Source: Opitutaceae bacterium (GTDB lineage Bacteria > Verrucomicrobiota > Verrucomicrobiia > Opitutales > Opitutaceae). Taken from it: a stretch of 47,385 nt of DNA. Within the stretch, counting starts at the first letter, position 1. Each line of letters starts with the position of its first letter. The translations under genes and the position numbers were made by a program. The DNA is taken from NCBI GenBank assembly GCA_014879845.1, contig JACSRI010000148.1, forward strand, positions 1 to 47,385. The letters run 5' to 3'. Shown here in pieces: positions 1-11,277 of this stretch. The notes beneath the pieces are model-generated. The model was not told where the DNA came from. It was given only the letters and a program-made list of their open reading frames with translations, and did not search any database.

Positions 1-19
1 AGATGTGTATAAGAGACAG
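1..19 (+). other. Nextera/Tn5 mosaic-end adapter (artefact)
   Basis: The first 19 bases are the Tn5 mosaic end used in tagmentation libraries (AGATGTGTATAAGAGACAG). They are not genomic. Together with the inverse-oriented copy at the right end they show that the assembler extended into adapter on both sides. The reading frame of the first gene stays open through this adapter, so any protein end predicted here is artificial. Confidence 0.98.
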
Positions 20-3267
<3,248 letters not shown>

Positions 3268-3349
3268 GCCGATGCGGTCATGCTCGCGTGCGCGCGGGGC
3301 CGCGACGACTGCAAAATGCAGCCTGAGCCGACGCGAGGGCTCGCCATCG

Positions 3350-3384
3350 AAAAAGAAAGCCCGCGCACGACGTGCGCGGGCTTT
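3350..3384 (-). terminator. Rho-independent terminator after the chemoreceptor gene
   Basis: Read on the minus strand, GCCCGCGCAC pairs perfectly with GTGCGCGGGC and is followed by TTTCTTTTTC. It lies 26 bases past the chemoreceptor stop codon, in the right orientation to end that transcript before the hybrid kinase gene. Confidence 0.85.
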
Positions 3385-3409
3385 GAACCCCAATACCCTC
3401 TGTCTGAGA

Positions 3410-5404
3410 TCAGAAATCGAGTGTCGCGGCCGCGGGGTGTGCGCGACCGGGGGCGACGGCCGTCGTGCGTGTCGTTTTCGCGACCGGCGCCGGGCGAGCG
3501 GCGGGGCGCCCTGCGATCGGCGCTTTGGTGAGAACCGGGGAGACCACCGGCGGCAGGGCGGCAGCGAGCGACGAGTCGCCCTGGACCAGGCCGACCAGTT
3601 CGTTGACGGCGCTCTTGAGCGAGATCGAGTGTGCGTTGAGTTCCTGGGCGGCGCCCGCGGTCTCCTCGGCGCTGGCGGCGTTGGACTGCGTCACGCGGTC
3701 CATCTGGCTCACGGCGATGTTCACCTGGGCGATGCCGTCGGCCTGTTCCTTCGACGCCGTCGCGATCTGGCTGACCGACGTGGATACGCGGCGGGCGATC
3801 TCGGTGTTGCGCTCGAGCGCGGCGACCACGTGGGCGTTGAGCTGGCTGGCCTCGATGATGCGGGCATTCGAGCTCTCGATCATCTCGGCGGTCTCGCGCG
3901 CCGCCTTGGCGCTGCGCTGCGCGAGGCTGCGGACCTCCTCGGCCACGACGGCGAAACCGGCTCCGGCCTCGCCGGCGCGCGCGGCCTCGACCGCGGCGTT
4001 GAGCGCGAGGATGTTCGTCTGAAACGCGATCTCGTCGATCGTCTTGATGATCTTCGCCGTCTCCTTCGAGGCGGCGACGCTCGCGGTGATGGCGGCGTTC
4101 ATCTGGTCCGTGCGGGCGGACATCTCCTGGAAATTCGTGATCGCTTCCTCGGACATCACGCGATTGGTCGCGCCGGCGTCCTCGGCGTTGCGTTTGGTCA
4201 TGCTCGACATCTCCTCGAGCGAGGCACTGGTCTCCTCGAGCGACGCGGCCTGCTCGCTCGAGCCGGCGGCCAGAGCCTGGCTCGCGGCCGAAACCTGGGC
4301 GGCGGCGACATCGAGATGCTCGGACTGCGCGCGCAGGCCGTCGGCGATCCGGCGGATCGGCGCGGCGATGCCGTGGGAGAGCCACCCGACGACGACCAGC
4401 ACCAGGCCGATGGCGGCGGCTGAGACGGCGAGGAGACGATTGCGCGTGGCGCGGGCGCCGGCGAGCATCTCGTCCTCGCGCAGCGTGAGCACCACCGACC
4501 AGGGCGTGCCGGAGTCGCCGAGCGCGATGGGCGCCACGGCGCGGTAGGTGTTGGTCCCGAGCGTCCTCGAGTAGGACTCGGTGAGGAAGGTTTCCCCAGC
4601 GGTGATCGATCGGAGGAAGGGCTCGGCCCAGGGGTCGGACTCGACCAAGGGCTTGCCGAGGCGCTCGGTCTTGGGATGCACCACGTAGTTGGTGGCGTTG
4701 GACACCACGCCGATGTAGCCGGGAAGGTCGGTCTGGAGCTCGAGCACGTGCCTCGAGAGATCATCCATGGCGATGTCCGCGCCGACCACGCCGAGGAGCC
4801 GGCCTTCGTGCAGCATGGGCACGATGAGGCTCGTCATGAGGACCTGCTTGCCGCCGACCTCGTCGAAGTAGGGCTCCAGGACCGTCTCGGCCTTTCGGGC
4901 GCGCGGGATCGTGTAGTAGTCGGCGGTGTCGGCCGTCTCGCCCGGCTCCCAGGCGATGGAGACCAGGTCGCTGCCGGAGCGATGCCAGTCGAGATCGAGT
5001 CGTCCGGAGGGCTCGCGACCCTCACGGCCGGCGAACTCGGCGTCGCGTCCGTCAAAGGCGCCGGGTTCGCCGATGGCCCACAGGCCGAGCACGCCGGGGT
5101 TCTGCCGAAGCGTGTGCTTGAGCATCGCGTCGGCGGTCGTGCGGTCGGCGTGGCCGCTGATGACCGTGGCTTCGATCGCCTTGGCCAGCCCGCGCACGAT
5201 GCTGAACGCGTGGTTGAGATCGCTGGCGGCCTCGTTGGCCGTGCGGTCGGCGAGCGAGGTGGCGACACGGCGGGCGTTGTCGCGACCGTCGTGGAACGCT
5301 GTATACGTGGCCCAGCCGCCCACGGCGGAGAGGCTGAGGAAGACGAGCGTGCCGATCGTCACGAGCAGTCGGGAGCGGAGGCTGCGGCGGGAGAAGAGGA
5401 TCAT
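3410..5404 (-). CDS. Methyl-accepting chemotaxis protein with periplasmic dCache-type sensor
   Basis: Transmembrane chemoreceptor of 664 residues that would signal to a CheA/CheW complex. TM1 lies at ~9-32, a periplasmic dCache-like sensor at ~35-300, and TM2 at ~321-345. A short HAMP-like stretch ([12 protein letters not shown]) leads into the cytoplasmic coiled coil. The conserved signalling tip is clear at ~455-491 ([20 protein letters not shown], then [20 protein letters not shown]). The last ~50 residues are Pro/Ala-rich and no CheR-binding pentapeptide is visible. No che genes are in the window, so the partner array must be encoded elsewhere. The gene starts 64 bases after a stand-alone receiver on the same strand. 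No Shine-Dalgarno sequence is visible before the ATG. Confidence 0.95.
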   Translation of the reverse strand: MILFSRRSLRSRLLVTIGTLVFLSLSAVGGWATYTAFHDGRDNARRVATSLADRTANEAASDLNHAFSIVRGLAKAIEATVISGHADRTTADAMLKHTLRQNPGVLGLWAIGEPGAFDGRDAEFAGREGREPSGRLDLDWHRSGSDLVSIAWEPGETADTADYYTIPRARKAETVLEPYFDEVGGKQVLMTSLIVPMLHEGRLLGVVGADIAMDDLSRHVLELQTDLPGYIGVVSNATNYVVHPKTERLGKPLVESDPWAEPFLRSITAGETFLTESYSRTLGTNTYRAVAPIALGDSGTPWSVVLTLREDEMLAGARATRNRLLAVSAAAIGLVLVVVGWLSHGIAAPIRRIADGLRAQSEHLDVAAAQVSAASQALAAGSSEQAASLEETSASLEEMSSMTKRNAEDAGATNRVMSEEAITNFQEMSARTDQMNAAITASVAASKETAKIIKTIDEIAFQTNILALNAAVEAARAGEAGAGFAVVAEEVRSLAQRSAKAARETAEMIESSNARIIEASQLNAHVVAALERNTEIARRVSTSVSQIATASKEQADGIAQVNIAVSQMDRVTQSNAASAEETAGAAQELNAHSISLKSAVNELVGLVQGDSSLAAALPPVVSPVLTKAPIAGRPAARPAPVAKTTRTTAVAPGRAHPAAATLDF

Positions 5405-5468
5405 GGGGGAGGATTGGGTTGGATCAGGGATCTTGCGGGATGAAAGCGCGGGCGGGGGGCGCGGCGCC

Positions 5469-5933
5469 TCAGGCGGTCAGGCCGGGACGGAGCTGCTGCG
5501 CACGCAGCGCCTCCTCGCGGCGCTTGAGGGCGAGATCAAGTGCCGCGCCGAGCTCGTCGGCGGTGAACGGCTTGAGCAGCACGAGCGGCGCGCCGAGGTT
5601 GGAGGCGAAGCGCAGGCAAAGGGCCGCGTCCACGCGACTGCCGCCCGACATCGCGATGATGGGCGTGATCGAGTCGATCGCGCGGATCTCGCGCAGCGTC
5701 TCGATGCCGTCCTTCTCGGGCATGAGCATGTCGAGCAGGATCACCTCGGGCTCGACCGCGCCGAGCATCCTCAGGCACTCGTTGCCGTTGGTCGCCTCGG
5801 CGGTGTCGTGGCCGAGGAACTGGACCAGCGTGCGTGTGACGCGGCGCACGGCGGGATCGTCGTCGACGATCAGGACGCGGTTCTTGCGGGTGCCGGAGGA
5901 GGGCGTGGTGGATGGGCTCGCGGACGAGGACAT
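5469..5933 (-). CDS. Stand-alone response-regulator receiver
   Basis: Single receiver domain of 154 residues with no output domain, CheY-like in layout. The acidic pair is in [12 protein letters not shown], the phospho-acceptor Asp in [13 protein letters not shown], the switch Thr/Ser position in IIAMSGG, and the conserved Lys in LLKPF. I chose the ATG at 5933 (MSSSASP). A GTG at 6032 in frame would lie inside a strong hairpin and add a non-conserved leader. The gene lies just upstream of the chemoreceptor, so it may act in chemotaxis or as a phosphate sink for one of the two kinases in this block; the sequence does not decide. Confidence 0.88.
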   Translation of the reverse strand: MSSSASPSTTPSSGTRKNRVLIVDDDPAVRRVTRTLVQFLGHDTAEATNGNECLRMLGAVEPEVILLDMLMPEKDGIETLREIRAIDSITPIIAMSGGSRVDAALCLRFASNLGAPLVLLKPFTADELGAALDLALKRREEALRAQQLRPGLTA

Positions 5934-6008
5934 GGAGCCAACGATCGGTTGTTCGGCCTCCGGTCCACAGCCTGCATTTCCCCAGACACCCCCGAAAATC
6001 CGGAAGGG

Positions 6009-6034
6009 GCGTGTCGGGAAAACACCCGACACGC
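6009..6034 (-). terminator. Hairpin, likely terminator of the NarL/LuxR regulator gene
   Basis: Perfect 10-base stem GCGTGTCGGG / CCCGACACGC with a 6-base loop, 32 bases past the stop of the upstream regulator gene. On the minus strand it is followed by CCCCTTCCGGATTTTC, a weak T-run, so termination is likely but not certain. It could also be a leader structure for the receiver gene. Confidence 0.55.
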
Positions 6035-6065
6035 GCGCCCAGCCTGTGCGCGACGAGACGCCGAT

Positions 6066-6716
6066 CTACCGCTTCACCAGGCCCAGCCGCGCGGCGTGAT
6101 GCGCGAGCTCGACCTTGCTCGTGCAGCCGAGCTTGCGCGTGAGGCGCGCGCGATAGGTCTCGATCGATTTCACGCTCAGGGAGAGGCGTGTCGCGATCTC
6201 CTTGTAGGTGATGCCCTCGCCGATGCCGCGCAGCACCTCGAGCTCGCGCGCGGACAGGCCGTGGGCCACCGCGTCTTTCGGCCCCGCGGGCGGATCCTCG
6301 CGCAGCGCCTGGGCCACCGCCGCGGCCGCCTCGGGAGAAAGGTAGGTCTTGCCCGCCATCACGGCGCGAATGGCGCGCGGCAGCTCCTCGATCGCGTCCT
6401 CCTTGCGCACGAAGCCCTCGGCGCCGGCTCGCGCGACCTCGCGTGCCGCGCCGGGATCGGTCGTGCCCGTGATCACGAGCACGCGCGTGCCCGGCCAAGT
6501 GTGGCGGATGCGCGCGATGGCCTCCAGGCCGCTCTCGCCCGGCAGGTTCAGGTCGAGCACCACGACATCCGGGCGCGTTGTCTCGATCAACCGATATGCC
6601 TCGACCAGCGCACCCGCGTCGCCCACCACCTCGAAGTCGGGCTCGAAGCGCAGCCGCAGGCGCAGGCCGTCGCGCAGCAGCTGGTGATCATCGACGAGGA
6701 TGAGACGCACGGGCAT
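6066..6716 (-). CDS. NarL/LuxR-family response regulator
   Basis: Two-domain transcriptional regulator of 216 residues. The receiver carries LILVDDHQLLRDGL at the start, phospho-acceptor Asp in VVVLDLNLPGESGL, VITGTTD, and a Lys in FVRKED. The C-terminal LuxR-type helix-turn-helix reads LSARELEVLRGIGEG, ITYKEIATRLSLSVKSIETY and RKLGCTSKVEL, the usual NarL layout and length. Phosphorylation by a histidine kinase should release the DNA-binding domain. No dedicated kinase is adjacent; the nearest are those at 20-3267 and 8644-11109. It follows the methyltransferase gene by 33 bases and may share its transcript. Confidence 0.93.
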   Translation of the reverse strand: MPVRLILVDDHQLLRDGLRLRLRFEPDFEVVGDAGALVEAYRLIETTRPDVVVLDLNLPGESGLEAIARIRHTWPGTRVLVITGTTDPGAAREVARAGAEGFVRKEDAIEELPRAIRAVMAGKTYLSPEAAAAVAQALREDPPAGPKDAVAHGLSARELEVLRGIGEGITYKEIATRLSLSVKSIETYRARLTRKLGCTSKVELAHHAARLGLVKR

Positions 6717-6749
6717 CGGCAGGCAGGCTGCCCCGGGGTCGGGCCGGCA

Positions 6750-7937
6750 TCAATCCAACAACAGCCTGTCGAGGGCGTGGTGCCCGACGCCCGCCCAGGC
6801 CTTGAGGCGCTGGATCTCCCCGGCCGCCTGTGCGCGTACCGCCACATCGGGTGGCGTGGCGCGCCGCACACCGGCGAGCAGCAGGTTGCGCGGCGTGTGT
6901 TCGGAGGATACGAATTCGACCACCTTCGTGGTGTAGCCGGCGCGCTCGAGGTGCAGCGCGCGCAGGCCGTCGGTCAGCCATTCGCTGAAACGCTCGGCCA
7001 TGATGCCGTGCGCGAGGATCGGCGCCAGCGGCTCGGGTCGGCCGAGCTGCGGACGCAACTCCTGGTGGCAGCATGGCGAGAGCAGGACGAGCCGCGCGCC
7101 CGCGCGCACGCCGCGGGACAGGGCATCGTCGGTCGCAGTGTTGCAGGCGTGCAGCGCGATGAGCACGTCGACCGGCGGCAGGGCCGCATCGGCGATCGTG
7201 CCGACCGTGAAGGACAACCCGTCGGCGCCGATCGCGCGTGCGACGGCGCTCGTCTTCTCGACGAGATCGGCCCGCGCCTCCACGCCGAGGACGGTCGCGC
7301 GCAGCCCGAGGTGCTTGGTGAGCAGGTGCCACACGCCGAAGGTGAGGTAGCCCTTGCCGCAACCCATATCGGCCACGGTCACCGCGTCGCCGGCGCGCCA
7401 GCCGCAGTCGGCCGCGAGATGGGAGACGATCTCGAGGTAGCGTTCGAGCTGGCGATGTTTGTCCGCCATCGAGGCGCGCACCGCGCCGTCCGGCGTGCAC
7501 AGGCCGAGCTGGACCAGCCACGGCAGCGCGGCGGCGTCGAGGAACCGGCTCTTCGCGCGATCGTGCTGGCGCGACGGCGCGGCCGTCTGTGTGGGGCGGT
7601 GGGCGGCGAGTTTGAGGCTGCCGTCTTTGGCGGCGTGCAGTTGCCAGGTCTTCGCCGTCGTCTCGAGCACGGCGCTGCGAAACACCGCGGGCAGCTGGGC
7701 GCCGAGCCAGCCGGCGACCGCGTCGAGCCCGAGATTCTGCGTCGTGTCGCGGCGCGGCTCGCGCAGCGTGAGCGAGAGCGCGGGTGCGCCACGCACCTGC
7801 ACGAGCCGGCCGATGACGCGCTCGCACGGCGTCGCGCCGGCCAAGGGCTGCGAGAGCAGCAGGCGCACAAACGTGCCGTCGCGCAGGGCGGCGGCGACAT
7901 GGGCGAGAAAAGACTCGAGCGGTGCGGCAGGATTCAC
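6750..7937 (-). CDS. SAM-dependent methyltransferase, Methyltransf_32-like
   Basis: Class I SAM methyltransferase of 395 residues. The SAM-binding motif I is VADMGCGKGYLTFG near residue 190. The acidic motif II is in VLGVEAR, and LIALHACNTATDDAL and LLSPCCHQELR resemble the PF13679 group (GSTCD/METTL25-like). The N-terminal ~150 residues have no recognised domain and may bind substrate. The substrate is unknown; RNA is a reasonable guess but not shown. Translation probably starts at GTG 7937 (GTG AAT CCT). It lies between signalling genes on the same strand but has no obvious role in signalling. Confidence 0.8.
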   Translation of the reverse strand: MNPAAPLESFLAHVAAALRDGTFVRLLLSQPLAGATPCERVIGRLVQVRGAPALSLTLREPRRDTTQNLGLDAVAGWLGAQLPAVFRSAVLETTAKTWQLHAAKDGSLKLAAHRPTQTAAPSRQHDRAKSRFLDAAALPWLVQLGLCTPDGAVRASMADKHRQLERYLEIVSHLAADCGWRAGDAVTVADMGCGKGYLTFGVWHLLTKHLGLRATVLGVEARADLVEKTSAVARAIGADGLSFTVGTIADAALPPVDVLIALHACNTATDDALSRGVRAGARLVLLSPCCHQELRPQLGRPEPLAPILAHGIMAERFSEWLTDGLRALHLERAGYTTKVVEFVSSEHTPRNLLLAGVRRATPPDVAVRAQAAGEIQRLKAWAGVGHHALDRLLLD

Positions 7938-7981
7938 GTGGGTGCGATCAGGCCCGATGACCGGCCGGTTCCCAAGGTTAA

Positions 7982-8647
7982 TCAGGCCATGTGCTCCGGC
8001 CCGGCGCCGCGCCGGCCGAGCACCTCGAGGGCGCGGAAGGTCGCGCCGTTGCGCGTCTCCACGCCGAGTTTCTCAAACGTGTTTTGCAGGTGTTTCTTCA
8101 CCGTGTGCACGGTCATCTCGAGGATCGTGGCGATGTCGGCGTTGGACTTGCCCTGGGCCACCCAGAGCAGCACCTCGGCCTCGCGCGGGGTGAGCCCGAG
8201 GTCGCGCTCGAGCGGCGCGGCCGAGCTGAAGTCGGGATGGAAGGCGGCGCCGCCCGAGGCGGCGCGCACGGCCTGCGAGCGGGCGAGGCGCACCTCCAGC
8301 GCGCTGAGCAGGTCGGTCACGGTCGCCGGCTTGGTCAGGTAATCGTCGGCGCCGAGGCTCATGCCCTCGCGGATGTCGCGCTTTTCCCCGCGCGCCGTCA
8401 GGAAGATGAAGGGTGTCTGCACGAGGTGTGGATCCTGGCGGAGCTGGCGCAGCACCTCGTAGCCGTCGATCCCGGGCATCATGATGTCGCACAGGATGAT
8501 GTCCGGCGTCGCCTCGCGCGCGCGGGCCAGGCCGGTCGCGCCGTCGCGGCAGACGATCACCCGGTAGTTCTCCATCTCGAGGATGGTGGAGATGTTGCGA
8601 CGCATGTCGTCGTCGTCCTCGATGAGCAGCACGGTCTTCATCGTCAT
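7982..8647 (-). CDS. LuxR-type response regulator, coupled to upstream kinase
   Basis: Response regulator of 221 residues starting MTMKTVLLIEDDDD. The receiver shows the phospho-acceptor Asp in IILCDIMMPGIDGYE, FLTARGEK and DDYLTKPA. A LuxR-type helix-turn-helix follows: LTPREAEVLLWVAQGKSNAD, then MTVHTVKKHLQNTFEKLG. The start ATG (8647-8645) overlaps the TGA of the kinase gene (8646-8644), a classic ATGA junction. This gives translational coupling and makes this regulator the cognate partner of that kinase with good confidence. An apparently longer open frame upstream is only the kinase gene read in another frame. Target genes are unknown. Confidence 0.93.
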   Translation of the reverse strand: MTMKTVLLIEDDDDMRRNISTILEMENYRVIVCRDGATGLARAREATPDIILCDIMMPGIDGYEVLRQLRQDPHLVQTPFIFLTARGEKRDIREGMSLGADDYLTKPATVTDLLSALEVRLARSQAVRAASGGAAFHPDFSSAAPLERDLGLTPREAEVLLWVAQGKSNADIATILEMTVHTVKKHLQNTFEKLGVETRNGATFRALEVLGRRGAGPEHMA

Positions 8648-11109
8648 GAGCCCTCGGGTACGCCGGGCATGGCCCCGGCAGTGAACATGCGCAGGCGCAC
8701 CGTGGCGATCGTGCCGCCCCCCGGGGCCGAGCCGAGCACGACCGTGCCGCCGTGCAACTCGGCGCAGCGGCGCACGATGGTGAGCCCGAGGCCCGTGCCC
8801 GGGCGCTGGCCGACATTGCCGCCGCGAAAGAACGCGGTGAAGAGCCTCGGATGATCCTCCGGGGGGATGCCGATGCCGCGGTCGCGGACCTCGATCAGGA
8901 GGTCGGCACCCGCGCGATGAAGCCCGAAGTCGATCGGGCTGCCGGGCGGTGAATACTTCACGGCATTGGCGAGGAGGTTGGCCGCGATGTGGCGCAGCAG
9001 TTCCTCGTCGCCGGAGGCGCCGCCCAGCCCGTCGCCGAGGTCCAGCCGGATGGGGCAGGCCTGGCGTGTCGCCGAGGCGGCCTCCTCCACGAGGGACGCG
9101 GCGAGCCGCGGCAGGTCGAGGGCGACCGGCTCGAAGGGCACGCGCCCGGCCTCGAAGCGCCCGAGCAGCAGCACCTCGTCGAGGAGCGAGCCGAGCCGGC
9201 GGGTGGAGCGGAGGATGGCGTCGAGTTGTTCCTGGCGCTTGTCCGGTGACATGCGGTCGAGGTAGCGCATGAGGATCTCGGCCGAGGAGGAGATCACGCC
9301 CAGCGGCGTGCGGAACTCGTGCGAGACCATCGAGACGATCGTCGACTTGATCGCGCCGATCTCGCGCTCGTGCGCGAGCGCCTCGAGCATGGCGGCCTCC
9401 ACGCGCTTGCGCTCGGAGATGTCGGTGATCGTGCCGATGACCAGCCGGCCGTGGCGCGAGGGCAGCGCGCGCAGGCGGACCTCGCAGGGCACGGTCGTGC
9501 CGTCGGCGCGCCGGTGGATCCACTCGAAGACCGGGGCGCCGCCGGCCAGGGCGCTCGCGATGTGGCGGCGTGCGAGCTCGTCCGTGGCGAGGCCGTCGGC
9601 CTGCGCGGACGGGCTCATGTCGACCGGACCGAGCCCGAGCAGGTGCGCGCGGTCGATGCCGAAGAGACGCAGGGCATGGTCGTTGCCGGCGGTGAAGCGC
9701 CCGGAATCAGCGTCGAGCACGACGATTGCCTCGGGCGCGTGATCGAGCATCGTGAGCAGCCGCGCCTCGCTCTGCTGGAGCTCGAGCGTGCGGTCGGAGA
9801 TGCGGCGCTCGAGGTCGGCGTTGAGCTCGCGCAGGGCGGCGTCGCGGGTGCCGATGGCCGCGGCCATGCGGTTGAAGGCGCGCGCCATCCGGCCGAGTTC
9901 ATCGGTGTCCGGCACCTCGATCGGCGTGGCCGTGCCCGACTCGCCGAGGCGGTCGGCCGCGGCGGTGAGCTGCTCGAGCGGGCGTGCGACGGAGCGGCGC
10001 AGCGTCGCGGAGTGGAGCACGAGGAACACCACGATCGCGACGAGCCCGGCGCCGAGCACCCAGGGCGCGTGGCGCAGCGCCTGCCCGGTGAGGACCTGCC
10101 GGGGCTGGGTGACGATGAAGTACCAGCCCGACCACTCGATGCGGCTCCCGGCGTAGTAGACGCGCAGCGTGCTGTCGTATCCGGAGAAATGTTTCGTGGT
10201 GTGGCCGCGCACTGCCTGCTCGAGGCTGGCGAGCGAGGGCACGTCGCGCATGAAGAGCTGGCCGTCGGCCGCCACGATGGCGTTGCGCAGGTGCGGGTGC
10301 GCGATGACGCGGCCGTCCTCGCGCACGAGCATCGGCGTGAGTCCGGCGATGTCCTCGCGCGCGCGGGCCTCGATGAGGTTGGCGAAGGGCTCGTCGTGGC
10401 ACCAGGTCGCGACGTGCCGGCCGTCGATGTCGACGGGCAGGCAGAGCGCGACGAGGTAGTCGCCGTAGGTCGGCTCGATCATCGGCCCGGCCCAGCGCAT
10501 GAGGCGCTGCGGGTTGTTGGCCTGGGTGGAGACGATGTCGGACTCGTTGAGGTTCTGTTCGCGGTCCGCGGGCGTGTCGTAGATCCAGTCCGGGATGGTC
10601 GTGTCGAAGCCGAAGTTGATCTGCTCCGGCGAGGTCGCGTAGAGGCTCTTGAACGTGTCGCCCCAGGCGGGCAGAAACTCCTGCGCCGTGTCGTAGATGA
10701 CGAGGATGCGGCGCTTCAGCTCCGGGGTGAGCTCGGTGTGCTTGTTGACCCAGCCGTTGGCCTCGCGTCGGCCGTCGCCATGCTCGGGTCGGTTGCGCAC
10801 GGCGCCGTCGGGATAGCGCATGAAGATCCGGTCGAACCGGTCGAGAAATCCCTCCGGGTCGGGCGCGCGGTAGCGCTCGACGAAGCGCCGGGCCGCGAGC
10901 TGCAGGTTTTCGCGGATCTGGTCGAGGCGCGCTTCCTCGCTGCGGGCGCGCTCGGCGGCGTAGTGCTCGAGATGGATCAGGCCGCGCTCCTCCATCGCAC
11001 GCAGGATGAGCTGGTAGGTCACGAGCGTGATCGCCGCGATCGCCAGCGCGCCGCCGATGCCCGCGCGCAGCAGCGTGGTGCGGATGAGCGAGCGTGGGGG
11101 GCGCGACAT
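8644..11109 (-). CDS. Membrane sensor histidine kinase (dCache-HAMP-PAS-HisKA-HATPase)
   Basis: Sensor kinase of 821 residues. TM1 lies at ~15-37, a large periplasmic dCache-like sensor at ~40-335, TM2 at ~343-366, and HAMP follows (ending ELGRMARAFNRMAAAIG). A coiled coil leads to a PAS domain at ~446-563, then HisKA with MVSHEFRTPLGVIS near 595. The HATPase has NLLANAVKYS near 711, VRDRGIGIPP, and GTGLGLTIVRR. All catalytic boxes are intact. One of the few genes here with a visible ribosome site: AAGGA about 8 bases before the ATG. Downstream it overlaps its LuxR-type partner by 4 bases. Upstream is a perfect 12-base hairpin and a divergent secreted-protein gene. The ligand is unknown; dCache domains usually sense small organic molecules. 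Confidence 0.95.
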   Translation of the reverse strand: MSRPPRSLIRTTLLRAGIGGALAIAAITLVTYQLILRAMEERGLIHLEHYAAERARSEEARLDQIRENLQLAARRFVERYRAPDPEGFLDRFDRIFMRYPDGAVRNRPEHGDGRREANGWVNKHTELTPELKRRILVIYDTAQEFLPAWGDTFKSLYATSPEQINFGFDTTIPDWIYDTPADREQNLNESDIVSTQANNPQRLMRWAGPMIEPTYGDYLVALCLPVDIDGRHVATWCHDEPFANLIEARAREDIAGLTPMLVREDGRVIAHPHLRNAIVAADGQLFMRDVPSLASLEQAVRGHTTKHFSGYDSTLRVYYAGSRIEWSGWYFIVTQPRQVLTGQALRHAPWVLGAGLVAIVVFLVLHSATLRRSVARPLEQLTAAADRLGESGTATPIEVPDTDELGRMARAFNRMAAAIGTRDAALRELNADLERRISDRTLELQQSEARLLTMLDHAPEAIVVLDADSGRFTAGNDHALRLFGIDRAHLLGLGPVDMSPSAQADGLATDELARRHIASALAGGAPVFEWIHRRADGTTVPCEVRLRALPSRHGRLVIGTITDISERKRVEAAMLEALAHEREIGAIKSTIVSMVSHEFRTPLGVISSSAEILMRYLDRMSPDKRQEQLDAILRSTRRLGSLLDEVLLLGRFEAGRVPFEPVALDLPRLAASLVEEAASATRQACPIRLDLGDGLGGASGDEELLRHIAANLLANAVKYSPPGSPIDFGLHRAGADLLIEVRDRGIGIPPEDHPRLFTAFFRGGNVGQRPGTGLGLTIVRRCAELHGGTVVLGSAPGGGTIATVRLRMFTAGAMPGVPEGS

Positions 11110-11155
11110 GCGGGCATCCTTGGCGCGGAGAAGCGATCGAGGCGAGGCGGGAGAG

Positions 11156-11183
11156 GCGATCTTCCACCGAAGTGGAAGATCGC
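11156..11183. promoter_or_regulatory. Perfect 12-bp inverted repeat with CGAA loop in divergent intergenic region
   Basis: GCGATCTTCCAC (11156-11167), loop CGAA, GTGGAAGATCGC (11172-11183). It lies 47 bases upstream of the kinase start and 95 bases upstream of the divergent secreted-protein gene. No T-run follows on either side, so it is not a standard terminator. It could be an operator for a dimeric regulator, a structured 5' leader, or a REP-like repeat. Confidence 0.6.
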
Positions 11184-11277
11184 GTGAGGTCCGTGGGCAT
11201 GGAGTTACCCCGGGGTGGAATGGTTGGTTCGGCGCTACCGCGCTACGCTCGTGGCCTCAAACAACCACCTCACCCAC

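Noticed and set aside
5934-6032. GTG start at 6032 for the stand-alone receiver
   Set aside because: The start codon lies in the arm of a strong hairpin and the extra 33 residues (SGVFPTRPFRIF...) look like untranslated sequence; ATG 5933 gives a normal receiver.
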